From: Trachelipus rathkii
Lineage: Eukaryota > Arthropoda > Malacostraca > Isopoda > Trachelipodidae
NCBI GenBank assembly: GCA_015478945.1
Contig: JABUQX010099198.1
Location: 1 to 22,500 of the forward strand
Length of the DNA stretch: 22,500 nucleotides
Direction: 5' to 3'
A program made the translations under genes and the position numbers. Shown here piece by piece: positions 1 to 9,685 of this stretch. The notes below the pieces were generated by a model that had not been told where the DNA came from, did no database searches, and saw only the letters and a program-made list of their open reading frames with translations. Numbering within the stretch: the stretch's first letter is position 1; each line of letters opens with the position of its first letter.

Positions 1-762
1 TCATATATCACTAGGAATAGAAGGATGTAAGCGTAGATTCAAAATGATCTTCATAAACTTCTGGGTGGGCAGATAAGTGGGCAAATAAATTTTTAGTAGT
101 AAAAGTGTAAGGTTTTTTCACCTAGGTTATCAAATAAAGTTTTAACTGCGATATGAATTGAGATGGTTTGAGTTCGTGAAAAGAATTCAGCAGAAGCATC
201 AAATTTGAAAGTACTATCAGTGTTTGGAAGCTAGGAATAAAGCTAATAAGATGCTGGGCATAATAAATCGCAATGTTGTTTACAAGAGCAAGGAAGTTAT
301 AAGTAAACTGTATAATGGCTATGTTAGGCCAGTATTATAGAGTATTGTGCACAAGTTTGGGCCCCTTATTTAAAGAAAGACTTAGATAAGCTAGAGAGAG
401 TGCAACGTAGAACAACAAGGATGATTTCTGTGTTTGAGGGTAAGAGCTATGAGGAGAGGCTGAAGGAGTTAGGAATGTTTTCTGTAGGAAGGCGATCTCT
501 CAGAGGGGACATGAAACAAGTCTACAAAATATTTACATCTATTGATAATACGGAGACCAATAAATTCTTCGTAGTAGAGCACGGACAGGTGATCAGGGGG
601 CATAATAAGAAAATTAAGAAGAAAGCATGCCATCTTGATATAAGAGAGCACTCATTCAGTAATATGGCTGTTAAATTTTGGAATGATTTGCCACAGGAGG
701 TTGTTGAGTGTAAGTCAATTGAAACATTCAAGAAGAACTGGATAGATATATGGATGGTTTAG
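1..762 (+). pseudogene. Non-LTR retrotransposon (LINE) reverse transcriptase, decayed C-terminal part
   Basis: Remnant of the polymerase ORF of a CR1/Jockey-like LINE, which would copy element RNA at a nicked target. Family motifs appear in order but in several frames: LQNDLHKL (37-60), WADKWANK (66-89), CLEARNKANKMLGII (221-265), LYNGYVRPVL (frame 2, ending at 337), YCAQVWAPYLKKDLDKLERV (frame 1, from 343), and the open tail 400-762 with YEERLKELGMFS, LRGDMKQVYKIF and FWNDLPQEVVECKSIETFKK. These are the thumb and connection segments that follow the catalytic palm; the palm with its aspartates would lie before the window. Frameshifts lie near 61-66, near 208 and at 338-339, where two extra bases (TA) separate the PVL and EY codons. 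Stops also interrupt the first 200 bases, so this is a dead copy. The family assignment rests on remembered motif patterns; the exact clade is uncertain. Confidence 0.85.
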
Positions 763-1250
763 GTATCATATAGTATATTTTGACTGAGCCAAATTGGCGG
801 GTTTTTAGTTGCTGTAGTTATTAAGGCTATTTTCATGTTACTATAGTTATTAAAGCTGTAGTGTGGTTAGCATGTATATGCTTTAGATATAGTTTTTAGT
901 TTTTTGTTTTGTTTTAGGTGTAGACTTTGTGTATAAGTTTGTTATTGACAAACCATAGGGTGCTTTGTGGATTTGCATGAGCATGTTTTAGACTTTGTGT
1001 AGTCTGTATATAGTTATTGACAAGCCCTAGGGTGCTTTGTGGATTTGCATGAACATGTTGTTTGGTGATTGCGCCAATAGGCTAGCCTTGATACGCTACT
1101 ATAGAGGGTTACTGCCTCTTTGCTAGAGGGTTATCGCTGTTTACTAAGATGGGTTATACTTTTACGCTCATGCGAACAGGGCTAACAATTTTCCGAGGGA
1201 CCGGAACAAAGTATCGATTTGCCAAGGGTCATCAATAAATAAATTAAGTA
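763..1250 (+). mobile_element. Probable 3' untranslated tail of the LINE
   Basis: This non-coding stretch directly follows the LINE stop codon. It carries three short tandem duplications: TAGTTATTAA near 814 and 845 (period about 30), a ~70-bp pair (921-985 and 989-1057), and AGAGGGTTA at 1103 and 1125 (period 22). No poly(A) or clear terminal repeat marks the element's end. I place it near 1250, where sequence turns AT-rich, but the boundary is a guess. Confidence 0.5.
921..1057 (+). repeat. Two-copy ~70-bp tandem duplication in the LINE tail
   Basis: Both copies start with TAGACTTTGTGT (921 and 989), share GTTATTGACAA (941 and 1013), and share GGGTGCTTTGTGGATTTGCA (958 and 1030). Spacing is 68 bp at the start and 72 bp later, so copy 2 carries a small insertion. 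Such duplications are common in LINE 3' ends. Confidence 0.85.
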
Positions 1251-1259
1251 TATAAATTC

Positions 1260-1680
1260 ATTTCATATAACAATTATTTCAAATCTAAAGGTTTCTTCTG
1301 TTGATTTTGGCCAATTGTCCGAATTTCTTGCTTTTTTTTTTCTTTTTTTTATTTTATTTTAAAAATATAATAAATACATTGCATGTCATTTTTAAAAATA
1401 TTTTTACTTTATCATTATTTTGACAATCGATTAAGAAAATATAACACTTTTTTTTTTTTTTTAATTATTAAGTGTTATTTTTGTTTTAAATGGCAGTCTG
1501 TTAAAAACCTAGTCATTCCTGCGGCTCTGCCAAAACCGCACTGGCGACGACAACGGACTCCCTTCAAGGTGTTCTTTTGCTACGCCAAAGAGAACCCGCA
1601 GTTTCTAATATCGTATGCTCTTTTGACCCTTCAGTAACTACTATTTTCGCTCATCCCTTTAACGCATAACTTCCGGCTCA
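1260..1680. other. Unassigned spacer with a short non-repetitive island
   Basis: Poly-T runs (1330-1350, 1448-1462) are followed by a mixed-composition island at about 1500-1640. The island is open for some 45 codons on + but shows no family I recognise. It may be a fragment of an unidentified transposon. I do not call a gene here. Confidence 0.4.
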
Positions 1681-1686
1681 TTACAT

Positions 1687-1690
<4 letters not shown>

Positions 1691-1740
<50 letters not shown>

Positions 1741-1854
1741 TATATATATAAAAGAGAGGTATATATACATATATACATATATATTATGAAAGAAAGACAT
1801 GGCACGCATACATATTGCTATGGTTGTTATATATAATAGCTGTTACTATATACA

Positions 1855-1889
<35 letters not shown>
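1691..1889. repeat. (TA)n microsatellites
   Basis: A nearly pure (AT)n run at 1691-1735 is followed by interrupted TA sequence to about 1786, unique sequence, and a second (TA)n run at 1856-1887. Confidence 0.95.
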
Positions 1890-2825
1890 AGCATGTTAAA
1901 ATATGGAATGTACTGATTTAGTATTAAATTCAGCTAATTTTCACCTACTTGCGCCTCGACTAACAACATTTCAACCTATGAGAAAATATATATGTATAAA
2001 ATCAAATTTAACAAGAAAAAATTTGTAATTTGTGAGAAAATCTTCGAATTACAAGAAGGGGTTAGCAAAAATAAATTAAAATGAGAGAACATCCAAATGC
2101 CTTCCTTACGTGATGCTGTTATATGGGTGATTAAAAACAAAGTTTCAATCCATTAAGTGATATAGCTTCAGTGATAATTAAATAGTTTTATTAAAAAAGA
2201 AAAACAGAGTTAAATTTGCCATCGATATAATATGCTTGCTTTATTTGGAAAGGGAAGATGAAAGAGGCATATGGATTTAGAGCATCTTGGCTTGTTGAAG
2301 ATAACAATATATATTTAATAATTTAAATGCACAAGCTCTTTAACTCTGGCAGTATATACATTCATTTAAGTGAATTTAAAGTAAATAATGGGGGTGGGGG
2401 TTAGAGCTACTTAGAAAAGGTATAATCTTTTTAGTTTGATTAAACATGATAAGGCTATCAGTGTAGATAATGAGGAAGTAGATAGATTTAAGGGGTTTAA
2501 CAAAGGTGTAAGAGAAATATAACCCGTCACATCAGCTCCAATTGTGATGAAGACTGGCTTATTTTCGAATAAGCTAACCGAAGCTATTTTTTTTTTGCAT
2601 TTTTTTGCATTTTTTGAAATATTGATTCATCATAGGGACATGTATATTGAATGTTGAACTAATGTTTTTAAAAAAAAAAAAAAAAAAATTGCTACAGTTT
2701 AGAATAAGACGGTTAATGTACTCGTGGTGATAGGGGTTGCCGAACTGTTTCCCATTAATTGCAAAATTAAATTTTATTCGTGTGTGCTGGAGAAACACCG
2801 ATACCCTAGAGCGCACACCCGCTGA
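1890..2825. other. AT-rich unique spacer, no gene seen
   Basis: Contains no credible coding frame. Landmarks are a short G-rich run (2390-2401), a T-rich run with two TTTTTTGCAT units (2586-2615) and an 18-19 base poly-A (2671-2689). The poly-A followed by unique sequence to 2820 could be a retroposon tail, but no family is recognisable. Confidence 0.4.
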
Positions 2826-3157
2826 CCTATATGATATATACTATATATATTATATATATTAGTATATAATTGAAGGGAGGTTATATATATCTGAGTATAG
2901 GGGTATACTATTTGTTTTATATTTATTAAAATTTTTATTATTAAAACTAACAGCTAATTGATAAGATAAACGTTCAAATTGTATTCAATATATTAAAAAA
3001 ATATATATATAATTTGAATAAGAGAAATAAATTACGATGTTACATATTTGAAGACTGGATCCATACATTCAATATATATATATATCATAAGTATTATTTA
3101 TCATATACTATATATAGTATAGTGTTTATTGTCTAGTAGTATATAGATATAGCTAAC

Positions 3158-3188
<31 letters not shown>

Positions 3189-3240
3189 ATAAATTATACT
3201 ATAATTATAAATAAATAGAAAAGCTACTTAAATTTTTAGA
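2826..3240. repeat. Interrupted (TA)n and AT-rich spacer
   Basis: Short TA runs occur at 2829-2870, 3000-3012, 3071-3086 and 3160-3190 within AT-rich unique DNA. No coding signal is seen. Confidence 0.8.
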
Positions 3241-3428
3241 GGAAATATCTTTGAATGGATCTCCATAAAGATAAAAATATTATTGATTTGATTTGGTGGC
3301 AATAAATGTAAAAAATAAAAAAAAATGTATAAACAAGATAAAATATAATAAAACATAAACAATACATTTTTTTAAAACAATATAAGCTATATTTAATAAG
3401 AAAAAATTAGGGTTTATCTTCAAAATTA

Positions 3429-3494
3429 GGAGAGAGAGAGAGAGAGAGAGAGAAGAGAGAGGAAGGAGAGAGAGACAGAGAGAGAGAGAGAGAA
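3429..3494. repeat. (GA)n microsatellite
   Basis: An imperfect GA tract of about 66 bp with AGG and ACA interruptions. Leucine/serine-rich open frames on the opposite strand come only from the CT repeat. Confidence 0.95.
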
Positions 3495-3577
3495 TCAACT
3501 TTATCTATTGAAATAAATGGTCAATTAATGAAAAAAATTATCGAATCGAATTGACTTAAGCAGCTATATTATAGTAT

Positions 3578-3843
3578 TATTATTATATATATATATTATA
3601 TATAAGTATATATTATATATATATATATATATGACTTATATATATTATATATATATATATACGTATATATAATATAATATGATAGGCTAAATATATATAT
3701 ATAGTATATAATATATATATAGTTATTTATATATTATATATTAATCTTATATATGTTATTTATATATATATATATATATAATATATATTATATTATTTAT
3801 TATATTATATATATATAATATTATATATATATTATAGATATAA
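3578..3843. repeat. Long interrupted (TA)n tract
   Basis: About 265 bp of TA and TATTA repeats broken by single-base interruptions. No coding potential. Confidence 0.95.
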
Positions 3844-3960
3844 TACACTTTCAAGCGTCGTGTATGTTAGGATGTCAAAACGACAATAAAAGCTGTGTTT
3901 GAAAGAGGAAAACTCACCCCCCCCCCCAAAAAAAAAATGGGAAGGAGTCTTCAGAGAATT

Positions 3961-4224
3961 GTTGGTCCAGTACTGCAGTTTTCAACAGGGCACTGCAGAG
4001 GAAGGCCATTGTTGGCCCAATACTGCAGTTTTCAACATGGCACCGCTGAAGGAGGACATTGTTTGTTGGCCCAGTACTGCAGTTTTCAACATGGCATACC
4101 GTGCTGAGGAGGATATTGTTTTCCCATTACTGCAGTTTCCAACAGGGAACCGCAGAGGGAGGCCATGTGTTGGCCCAGTACTAGAAAGTTTTTCAACCAT
4201 GGCACCCGCTGAATTGAGGCCATG
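3961..4224 (+). repeat. Five-copy ~52-bp minisatellite
   Basis: Copies start near 3961, 4011, 4065, 4118 and 4169 and are 50-56 bp long. The unit begins GTTGGCCCAGTACTGCAG, continues TTTTCAACATGGCACC and ends in a GCTGAGGAGGACATT-like segment. The first four keep the CTGCAG hexamer; copy 5 is more diverged (CTAGAAAG in its place). A run of C then A at 3917-3938 precedes the array. Lengths are not multiples of three and the frame is not kept between copies, so the open frames through it are not genes. Confidence 0.9.
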
Positions 4225-4291
4225 TACGCCACCAACCATTTTTTTGTCTCACATCATCGACCAGCTTCGTCATTCTTTTCATAACCAAACA

Positions 4292-4380
4292 AACCGGTAT
4301 ATACACTGAAATTGTGTACTGAATCACACCGGTACATTGAAATTGCATTCCGATCCGCACTATACCGGTGCATCGGCCAA
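4292..4380 (+). repeat. Short ~35-bp ACCGGT tandem repeat
   Basis: ACCGGT occurs at 4293, 4328 and 4364 (period 35-36). The first two are followed by similar TACA..TGAAATTG sequence, giving about 2.4 diverged copies between the minisatellite and a GA array. The close stacking of three tandem families suggests one composite repeat, but that is inference. Confidence 0.75.
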
Positions 4381-4394
4381 TCGTATTTCAGAGT

Positions 4395-4498
4395 GCAGAG
4401 AGAGGAGAGAGAGAGATGAAGAGAGGAGAGAGAGAGAGAAGATGAGAGAGAAGAGAGAGAAGAGGAAGAGAGAGAGAGAGAGAGAGATGAGATGAGAG
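4395..4498. repeat. (GA)n microsatellite
   Basis: About 100 bp of GAGAG/GAGGAG repeats with GATGA interruptions, directly after the ACCGGT repeat. Confidence 0.95.
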
Positions 4499-4597
4499 AA
4501 ATTGGAAAGGATGAAGTTGTCTTATTTGGTTTTCGGGATTTTTGGTATATGATAGAGAAGATGAGTTGGAAAACTCAAATTATTAAGTTGGAAATTA

Positions 4598-4913
4598 TGT
4601 ATTATTATTTTTATTATTATTATTTGTTGATTTATTATTGTATCTCTTGTATCATATTATTCATTATTTCATTATTATTATTATTATTATATGTTAGTTA
4701 TTATTATTATTATTAGAATGTGATGTCCTAAATGTTTATATTATTAATGTTATTAGTTATTGAATTATTATTATTATTAATATGTATTATTATTATTATT
4801 ATTAATTATTATTATTTGATTGGAACTTTATATTAGTTATTATTTTATTGATGATTATTATTATTAATTATTGATTATTATTAATTATATTAATTATTAA
4901 TATTATTATTATT
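4598..4913. repeat. (ATT)n microsatellite cluster
   Basis: Interrupted ATT/TTA trinucleotide arrays with TTAATTATT variants. They produce tyrosine- and leucine-rich spurious frames. Confidence 0.95.
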
Positions 4914-5256
4914 ACACGAAGAACATTTAGATGTAATAAGATTTGGGAGTGAGAAAAAAAAAACTTGACCAAAGCTCATAGTAACTACAATGGAGTGACT
5001 CCCTGCGGTAGAAAGACACCCAAATACATCCAAGCTATTATAGTAACAAATCCTTTCAGTGATGCTTTTTATTTGCATTCCTAAACGAGTTTTTTCTCCA
5101 TTAGAATCATATAGAAAGAAGAAGCTTCTTCGCAAAAACATTATGCTTTTATTTATAAAATATGCTTCACTATTTCAGTAAAACCGCTTCTAGTTACCAT
5201 AATTTCTTACGATAAGATACAAAACGAAAACTTTACGATAGCAGTTTGAATTTAGT
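4914..5256. other. Non-repetitive spacer, probable intron of the GATA gene
   Basis: Moderate-complexity AT-rich DNA without a recognisable protein or RNA. The minus strand is open for about 80 codons (5141 to 4890), but that frame runs into the ATT array and matches nothing I know. If the exon at 5433 belongs to a + strand GATA gene, this is intron. Confidence 0.45.
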
Positions 5257-5383
5257 ATATATAATTAATATATATATATATATATATATTATATATAGTA
5301 TATTATAATATATAATACTATAGTATATATATATATATATAATATATAGTAATATAATATATATATATATATTATATATAATA

Positions 5384-5418
<35 letters not shown>
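5257..5418. repeat. (TA)n tract abutting a splice acceptor
   Basis: Interrupted TA repeats end in a pure (AT)n run at about 5391-5418, only some 14 bp before the AG that opens the GATA exon. It occupies the place of the polypyrimidine tract and branch site. Confidence 0.95.
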
Positions 5419-5421
<3 letters not shown>

Positions 5422-5426
5422 ACTGG

Positions 5427-5433
5427 TTGCAGG
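5427..5433 (+). promoter_or_regulatory. Splice acceptor of the GATA exon
   Basis: GTTACTGGTTGCAG precedes the first conserved codon (GTT, Val). The AG at 5431-5432 gives a complete Val codon, hence phase 0 if the register is as in other GATA genes. Only a short T/G/C stretch separates it from the (AT)n array, so the polypyrimidine tract is weak. Confidence 0.75.
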
Positions 5434-5747
5434 TTCCCCGTCCTATGTCAATGAAGAAAGAAGGGATACAAACAAGGAATAGGAAGCTGAGTTCTAAAAA
5501 GAAGAAGAAGGGAATGATTGGTTTCTCGGACATGTTAATGAAACCCCTCGACAAATCCTCATTCGGACCCTTCGGTGGGAGTAGTTCCGGGTTTTCTCAT
5601 TATATGTACGGAGGCCAAGTACACGGAGGAGGTATGGCGGGAGGCTTCATGACGACTCCGTCCATGCATGGAATGCCCGGAATGCAACTCGGTTTATCGA
5701 CAGCTGCCTCGGCGGCGTCGCTCGGATTTTGTACAGTAGCTGCATAG
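5433..5747 (+). CDS. GATA (pnr-like): GATA-family transcription factor (pannier / GATA4/5/6-like), terminal coding exon
   Basis: GATA factors bind (A/T)GATA(A/G) sites in the nucleus through zinc fingers and a basic tail; the pannier/GATA4/5/6 class acts in heart, endoderm and dorsal patterning. The exon encodes 104 residues. It opens with VPRPMSMKKEGIQTRNRK then LSSKKKKKG, the conserved basic segment just after the last cysteine pair and helix of the C-terminal finger. The remainder is a Gly/Met/Ser-rich tail (MLMKPLDKSSFGPF, HGGGMAGGF, HGMPGMQLG, STAASAASLG) ending at TAG 5745-5747. The start is a splice acceptor, TTGCAG/GT at 5430-5433, not a start codon; vertebrate GATA genes, as I recall, have an intron at this HG/VPRP position. 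The finger cysteines are not in the upstream 5.4 kb, so that intron exceeds the window or the locus is broken. The family call is strong; the subclass is likely, and the last few residues (GFCTVAA) are uncertain. Confidence 0.88.
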   Translation, partial: VPRPMSMKKEGIQTRNRKLSSKKKKKGMIGFSDMLMKPLDKSSFGPFGGSSSGFSHYMYGGQVHGGGMAGGFMTTPSMHGMPGMQLGLSTAASAASLGFCTVAA

Positions 5748-5790
5748 GATCGCAGTCGCGCAGTGAAAATGCACAAGGACTTCGTATACA

Positions 5791-5796
5791 AATAAA
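5791..5796 (+). terminator. Candidate poly(A) signal of the GATA gene
   Basis: AATAAA lies 43 bp after the stop codon and is followed within 30-60 bp by T- and GT-rich sequence of the downstream-element kind. A weaker ATTAAA lies at 5847-5852. The AT-rich setting makes chance hexamers common, but the position fits a short 3' UTR. Confidence 0.5.
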
Positions 5797-5892
5797 GGGT
5801 ATTTACTGTTTAAGATTTGTTAAATATTTGTAATTGTGTAACCCAAATTAAAATACCTATGTGCAAATTCCTCTGATGTAAAATGGAACAAA

Positions 5893-5893
5893 C

Positions 5894-5925
<32 letters not shown>

Positions 5926-6014
5926 TATACTATATATATACAAATATGTATAAAATATTATAACACACAATATATATATATATATAGAGATATAAATATA
6001 TATATATATATATA

Positions 6015-6047
<33 letters not shown>

Positions 6048-6358
6048 TACCTCACTATATATATATACATCTATATATATTATATATATATATATACTAT
6101 AGTATATATATATATATATATAGTATATATATATATATCATAATACTTATATATAATTATATATATATATATAAAATCATCTCTATATATAGTATATATA
6201 TATTATATATTATATACTTATTATATATATATATATATTATTATATATATATATATAATAATATATTATATATATATAGTCTATATATATATAATAATAG
6301 TATTATATAATATATAGTATAATATATATATATATATAGTACTATTATATAAATATAA

Positions 6359-6393
<35 letters not shown>

Positions 6394-6432
6394 GTATATA
6401 TTATATTATATTAGTATATATATATTATATAT
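5893..6432. repeat. Long interrupted (TA)n tract
   Basis: About 540 bp of TA repeats broken by AGTA, ATTA and short unique words. Nothing else is visible. Confidence 0.95.
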
Positions 6433-6740
6433 GCTGTAAAATTATGTAACTCACAATTACTTCAAATACTGGGAGAAAAATATACAAATAATAATAATAA
6501 AAAAATCCAATATTTAAAATAACTACTTTAAAACTACTCTAAACAGTAAGTTAATAGTAGTGAATTTACTCTAATAAAAATAATTGATAATTTCAGTACA
6601 AAAAAAAACGTTAAATTTAAGTACACAAAATACTTAACTAATATAAATTGATAATAAAAATACACAAGTACATGAATAATAGAAATATAAGTATATATTT
6701 CCATCCTTTAGAATTCATATGAATGATTAAGTATTTTTCA
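6433..6740. other. AT-rich unique spacer
   Basis: Roughly 300 bp of A-rich non-repetitive DNA with short AAT runs. No coding frame, RNA or transposon end is recognised. Confidence 0.5.
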
Positions 6741-6834
6741 ATATTATTATGTATTAGTTATTAGTTAATTATTATTTTATTATTATTATTATTATTGGAT
6801 TATTATTATTATTATTATTAATAATATATTATTA

Positions 6835-6929
<95 letters not shown>

Positions 6930-7023
6930 TTATTATTATTATTAATTATTATTATTATTTATTTTCTTATTATTATTATTATGTATTATTATTATTATTA
7001 TTATTATACTTATTATTATTATA

Positions 7024-7088
<65 letters not shown>
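6741..7088. repeat. Long (ATT)n microsatellite
   Basis: Near-continuous ATT array, purest at 6835-6920 and 7026-7086. It ends in TATTATTCCGAA, which is shared with a second array end at 15288. Confidence 0.97.
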
Positions 7089-7116
7089 CGAATAGAAAAT
7101 ATTGTGATAGTTAAAA
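7081..7116 (+). repeat. Dispersed repeat copy A (array-end motif)
   Basis: TATTATTCCGAA, a variable patch, then ATATTGTGATAGTTAAAA. The same 36-bp string, with two mismatches, occurs at 15288-15323, again directly at the 3' end of an ATT array. This points to a common mobile or segmental origin. Confidence 0.8.
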
Positions 7117-7199
7117 CGTCCATCTGTATATTACAATTAGAGGATAAATACTTCATAGGTCCAAACTTTATTTATTTGTAGGTTCCTAAAATTAAATAC

Positions 7200-7835
7200 T
7201 TATTTATTATTATCATTTTATTATTATTGATTAAATTATTATTATTATTATTATATTATTATTATTATTATATTATTTATATTATTAATCTATTATTATT
7301 ATTATTATTATTAATTATTATTTTTATTTTATTATCATTATATTAAATAACATTATATTATAATATATATATATGATATATATTATAATAGTATAATATT
7401 ATTGTAATTATATATATATATTATCAATATATTATATATATATATAGTAATATTATAAATTATAAAAAAATAGTATTTATAATATATATATTATAATAAT
7501 ATATATATATATAATATTAGTTATATATGATATATATTATTATATATATATATATATATATACTCTATATATATATATATATAGTATATATATATATATA
7601 TATATGATAGTATTATATATAATATATTCGTTTTTTAAAATATATATTAAAACATGATATTAAAAATAGTAGTAATAAAAATCATGGTATATTAGGGATT
7701 TTTACAATATAAGTTCTCGACGTCATTATTATTATCATTTTTTTATTCATTATTATTATTAATTTATTATTATTATCTATATTATTATATTTATTGATTC
7801 ATTATTATTATTATTATTATTATATTATTTATTAT
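7200..7835. repeat. Mixed (ATT)n and (TA)n tracts
   Basis: ATT arrays at about 7200-7345 and 7724-7835 flank interrupted TA sequence at about 7346-7628. About 100 bp of AT-rich unique DNA lies between. No gene is seen. Confidence 0.93.
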
Positions 7836-7982
7836 TCATATTATAAAATATTAGGTGTTTCTACTATTTAATATTTACAAAATAGTTCTAGAAATATTGT
7901 ATACTCTGTTACAATTGTTTAATCGACAGAATTCATTTAAATGATATTTTATTGCCCAAAATGATATACCGTGATTAATTAT

Positions 7983-9568
7983 TTTGCCGTTGGCTCGATT
8001 TGCGTGTATCCGTTGCTTTAATTCGTTGATCCGCCATTTGTTGCGCGCTTGATCGTTGTCGTTGTCTGGAGCCGGGTGTGGCAGGCGCGTGCCGTTGGCT
8101 GTTAAGGAGGTGCGTTGGGAGTGTATTTGCTGCGGCCGCGTGGTGTGGCCTGTTCATCTCACCCGCAGCGGTTGATGGTGCAAATAGGTGGCGCCTCTTG
8201 GATTCGGATGCGCATCGTGTCGGATCGTGATAAGGTAGCTGATCTGAGCTGGGTGCTGAGGAGCTAGGTTTGTACGTTCGACATCTTGTTGTGTCGTTCA
8301 TGGGTTTGTGGTGTCGACCCTGTTGGGTGTGTGTGGCGTCGTCGCAGGTCCGGGGAGCGGGCTTGGAGATCGGCTAATGCGGCCGGTATTTGCGTGGTGC
8401 GACTGTGAACTAAGACCTCGACGAGCGTTCGGTCATGTTAATGTCTCGCTCATCGGAGTACGACTGGTGTTGTCGAGCAGAGTAGTAGCGCCGTTCTATC
8501 GGACTATTGAGTAGTTTTAATACTGGTATGTGTTGCAACGCGCCGCCCGGCTTAGTTTAGAGTGAGAGACTTGGCGTCGTTGGTCAGTCGGCATCAACGG
8601 GTATGATTCGCTATTGCTGACCGCTCTCTCCCCGTCCCGGACCTGAGATCGATTAACGTTGCCATCCGAGCAGCGCGAAGGTCGCCCCTGGTTGGATGCG
8701 TAGGCACGGCCCCTTCTTCTTCACGTCGGCGCCGTGGATGTTGTTTGAGTTGTCTGGTGGTGTGCTAGTTGACTCGTCGCGTCTACTCCGTGGGCTCGCT
8801 GTAGTGTGGTCTCGGAGGTGCCCGCGCGTTGGCAGAGCTGGGTAGGGCTTTGCGTATGAATGGTGTTGTGAGGCGGGTCCGGCAGCCGGCCGTCTCTGAT
8901 CGCGTAGGGGCGTCCGGAGCCTTTCATGTGATATGCGGCACGGGTGACGATTGTCGGTGTACAAGTATGTGGCAGTTTTTCACTCAGGCGTCCAGGGGAT
9001 GAGTGCGATGTTGGAAGAGTCGTATATTTGATGTAAGCGGCGCCGAAGTGTGCTGGGGTATATCCGGAGGCAGTGGAGTATGCGTTTAGTTGGGGTGGGG
9101 TCGGATGTAGAGGTATGGGCAGTGAGGCTGCTTTGAACATCTGGTCGGTAGGTCGTGTAGTGCTGACGGTGATCGTTGTTGGTCCTGGTGTCGGGGTATG
9201 TCGCTGCGCGATGGTGGCCGGTGGTTTTCTTTACCGTGCCTCGATGAGGTAGGTGGCATCTGTGGAGGGCACGACTGCGGCGGTGTCGAATCGGGCTGGC
9301 GTTACGAGCTGGGGATGTGCAGGCTTTGGATCTATCCGTACGACGGATGTGTATTGTGCGTACGGCAGTCGTGCGACTCGCGAATAACGGAGCTGGTTAC
9401 GCCAGACTGAGGACGGCTAATGGTGTGTGGGGTTGGGGTGAGCCGGTCTCGTGATGAGTATCTGCGTGCAGTGCAGCTCTTGAGGGACTCATTGCCCACC
9501 CAAGTTCGGCATATAACGTATTGACGTAGGCGCAATCGGGTGTGCGGTCTCCTCTCTTGCCAGGGCGA
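7983..9568. other. Abrupt GC/CpG-rich, G+T-skewed block of unknown origin
   Basis: About 1.59 kb of GC-rich DNA embedded in AT-rich repeats, with sharp edges on both sides; the right edge joins an ATT array. CpG is abundant and several hand-counted 60-base lines on + are about 67-72% G+T. There are almost no homopolymers of five or more and no microsatellites, unlike the rest of the window. Open frames of 62-139 codons occur on both strands (for example minus 9140-8721, minus 8301-7975, plus 8308-8514) but they overlap in conflicting frames, are Arg/Pro/Thr/His-rich, and match nothing I recognise. I call no gene. It is either a foreign or old insertion, or random-like sequence introduced by low-quality long reads. 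Confidence 0.75.
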
Positions 9569-9685
9569 TTATTATTATTATTATTATTAATTATTATTAT
9601 TATTATTATTATTGAACTTCATTATTATTATTATTATTATTAATTATTATTTATTATATTTATTACTTATTATTATTATTTTAGA
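9569..9685. repeat. (ATT)n microsatellite
   Basis: ATT array with TTAATTATT variants that begins at the exact right edge of the GC-rich block. Confidence 0.95.

Noticed and set aside
3895..4309. Overlapping frames through the minisatellite as repeat-protein genes
   Set aside because: Unit lengths of 50-56 bp are not multiples of three, so the peptide is not periodic in a single frame across the array.
4890..5141. Minus-strand 83-codon frame in the spacer before the GATA exon
   Set aside because: It ends in ATT-repeat asparagines, matches nothing recognised, and lies antisense within the likely intron.
8653..9140. Minus-strand frames of 103 and 139 codons in the GC-rich block
   Set aside because: They overlap each other in different frames, have Pro/Thr/His/Arg-rich random-like content, and match no family I know.
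7983..9568. Telomere-like or rDNA origin for the G+T-rich block
   Set aside because: No TTAGG repeats and no recognisable rRNA core segments are visible.
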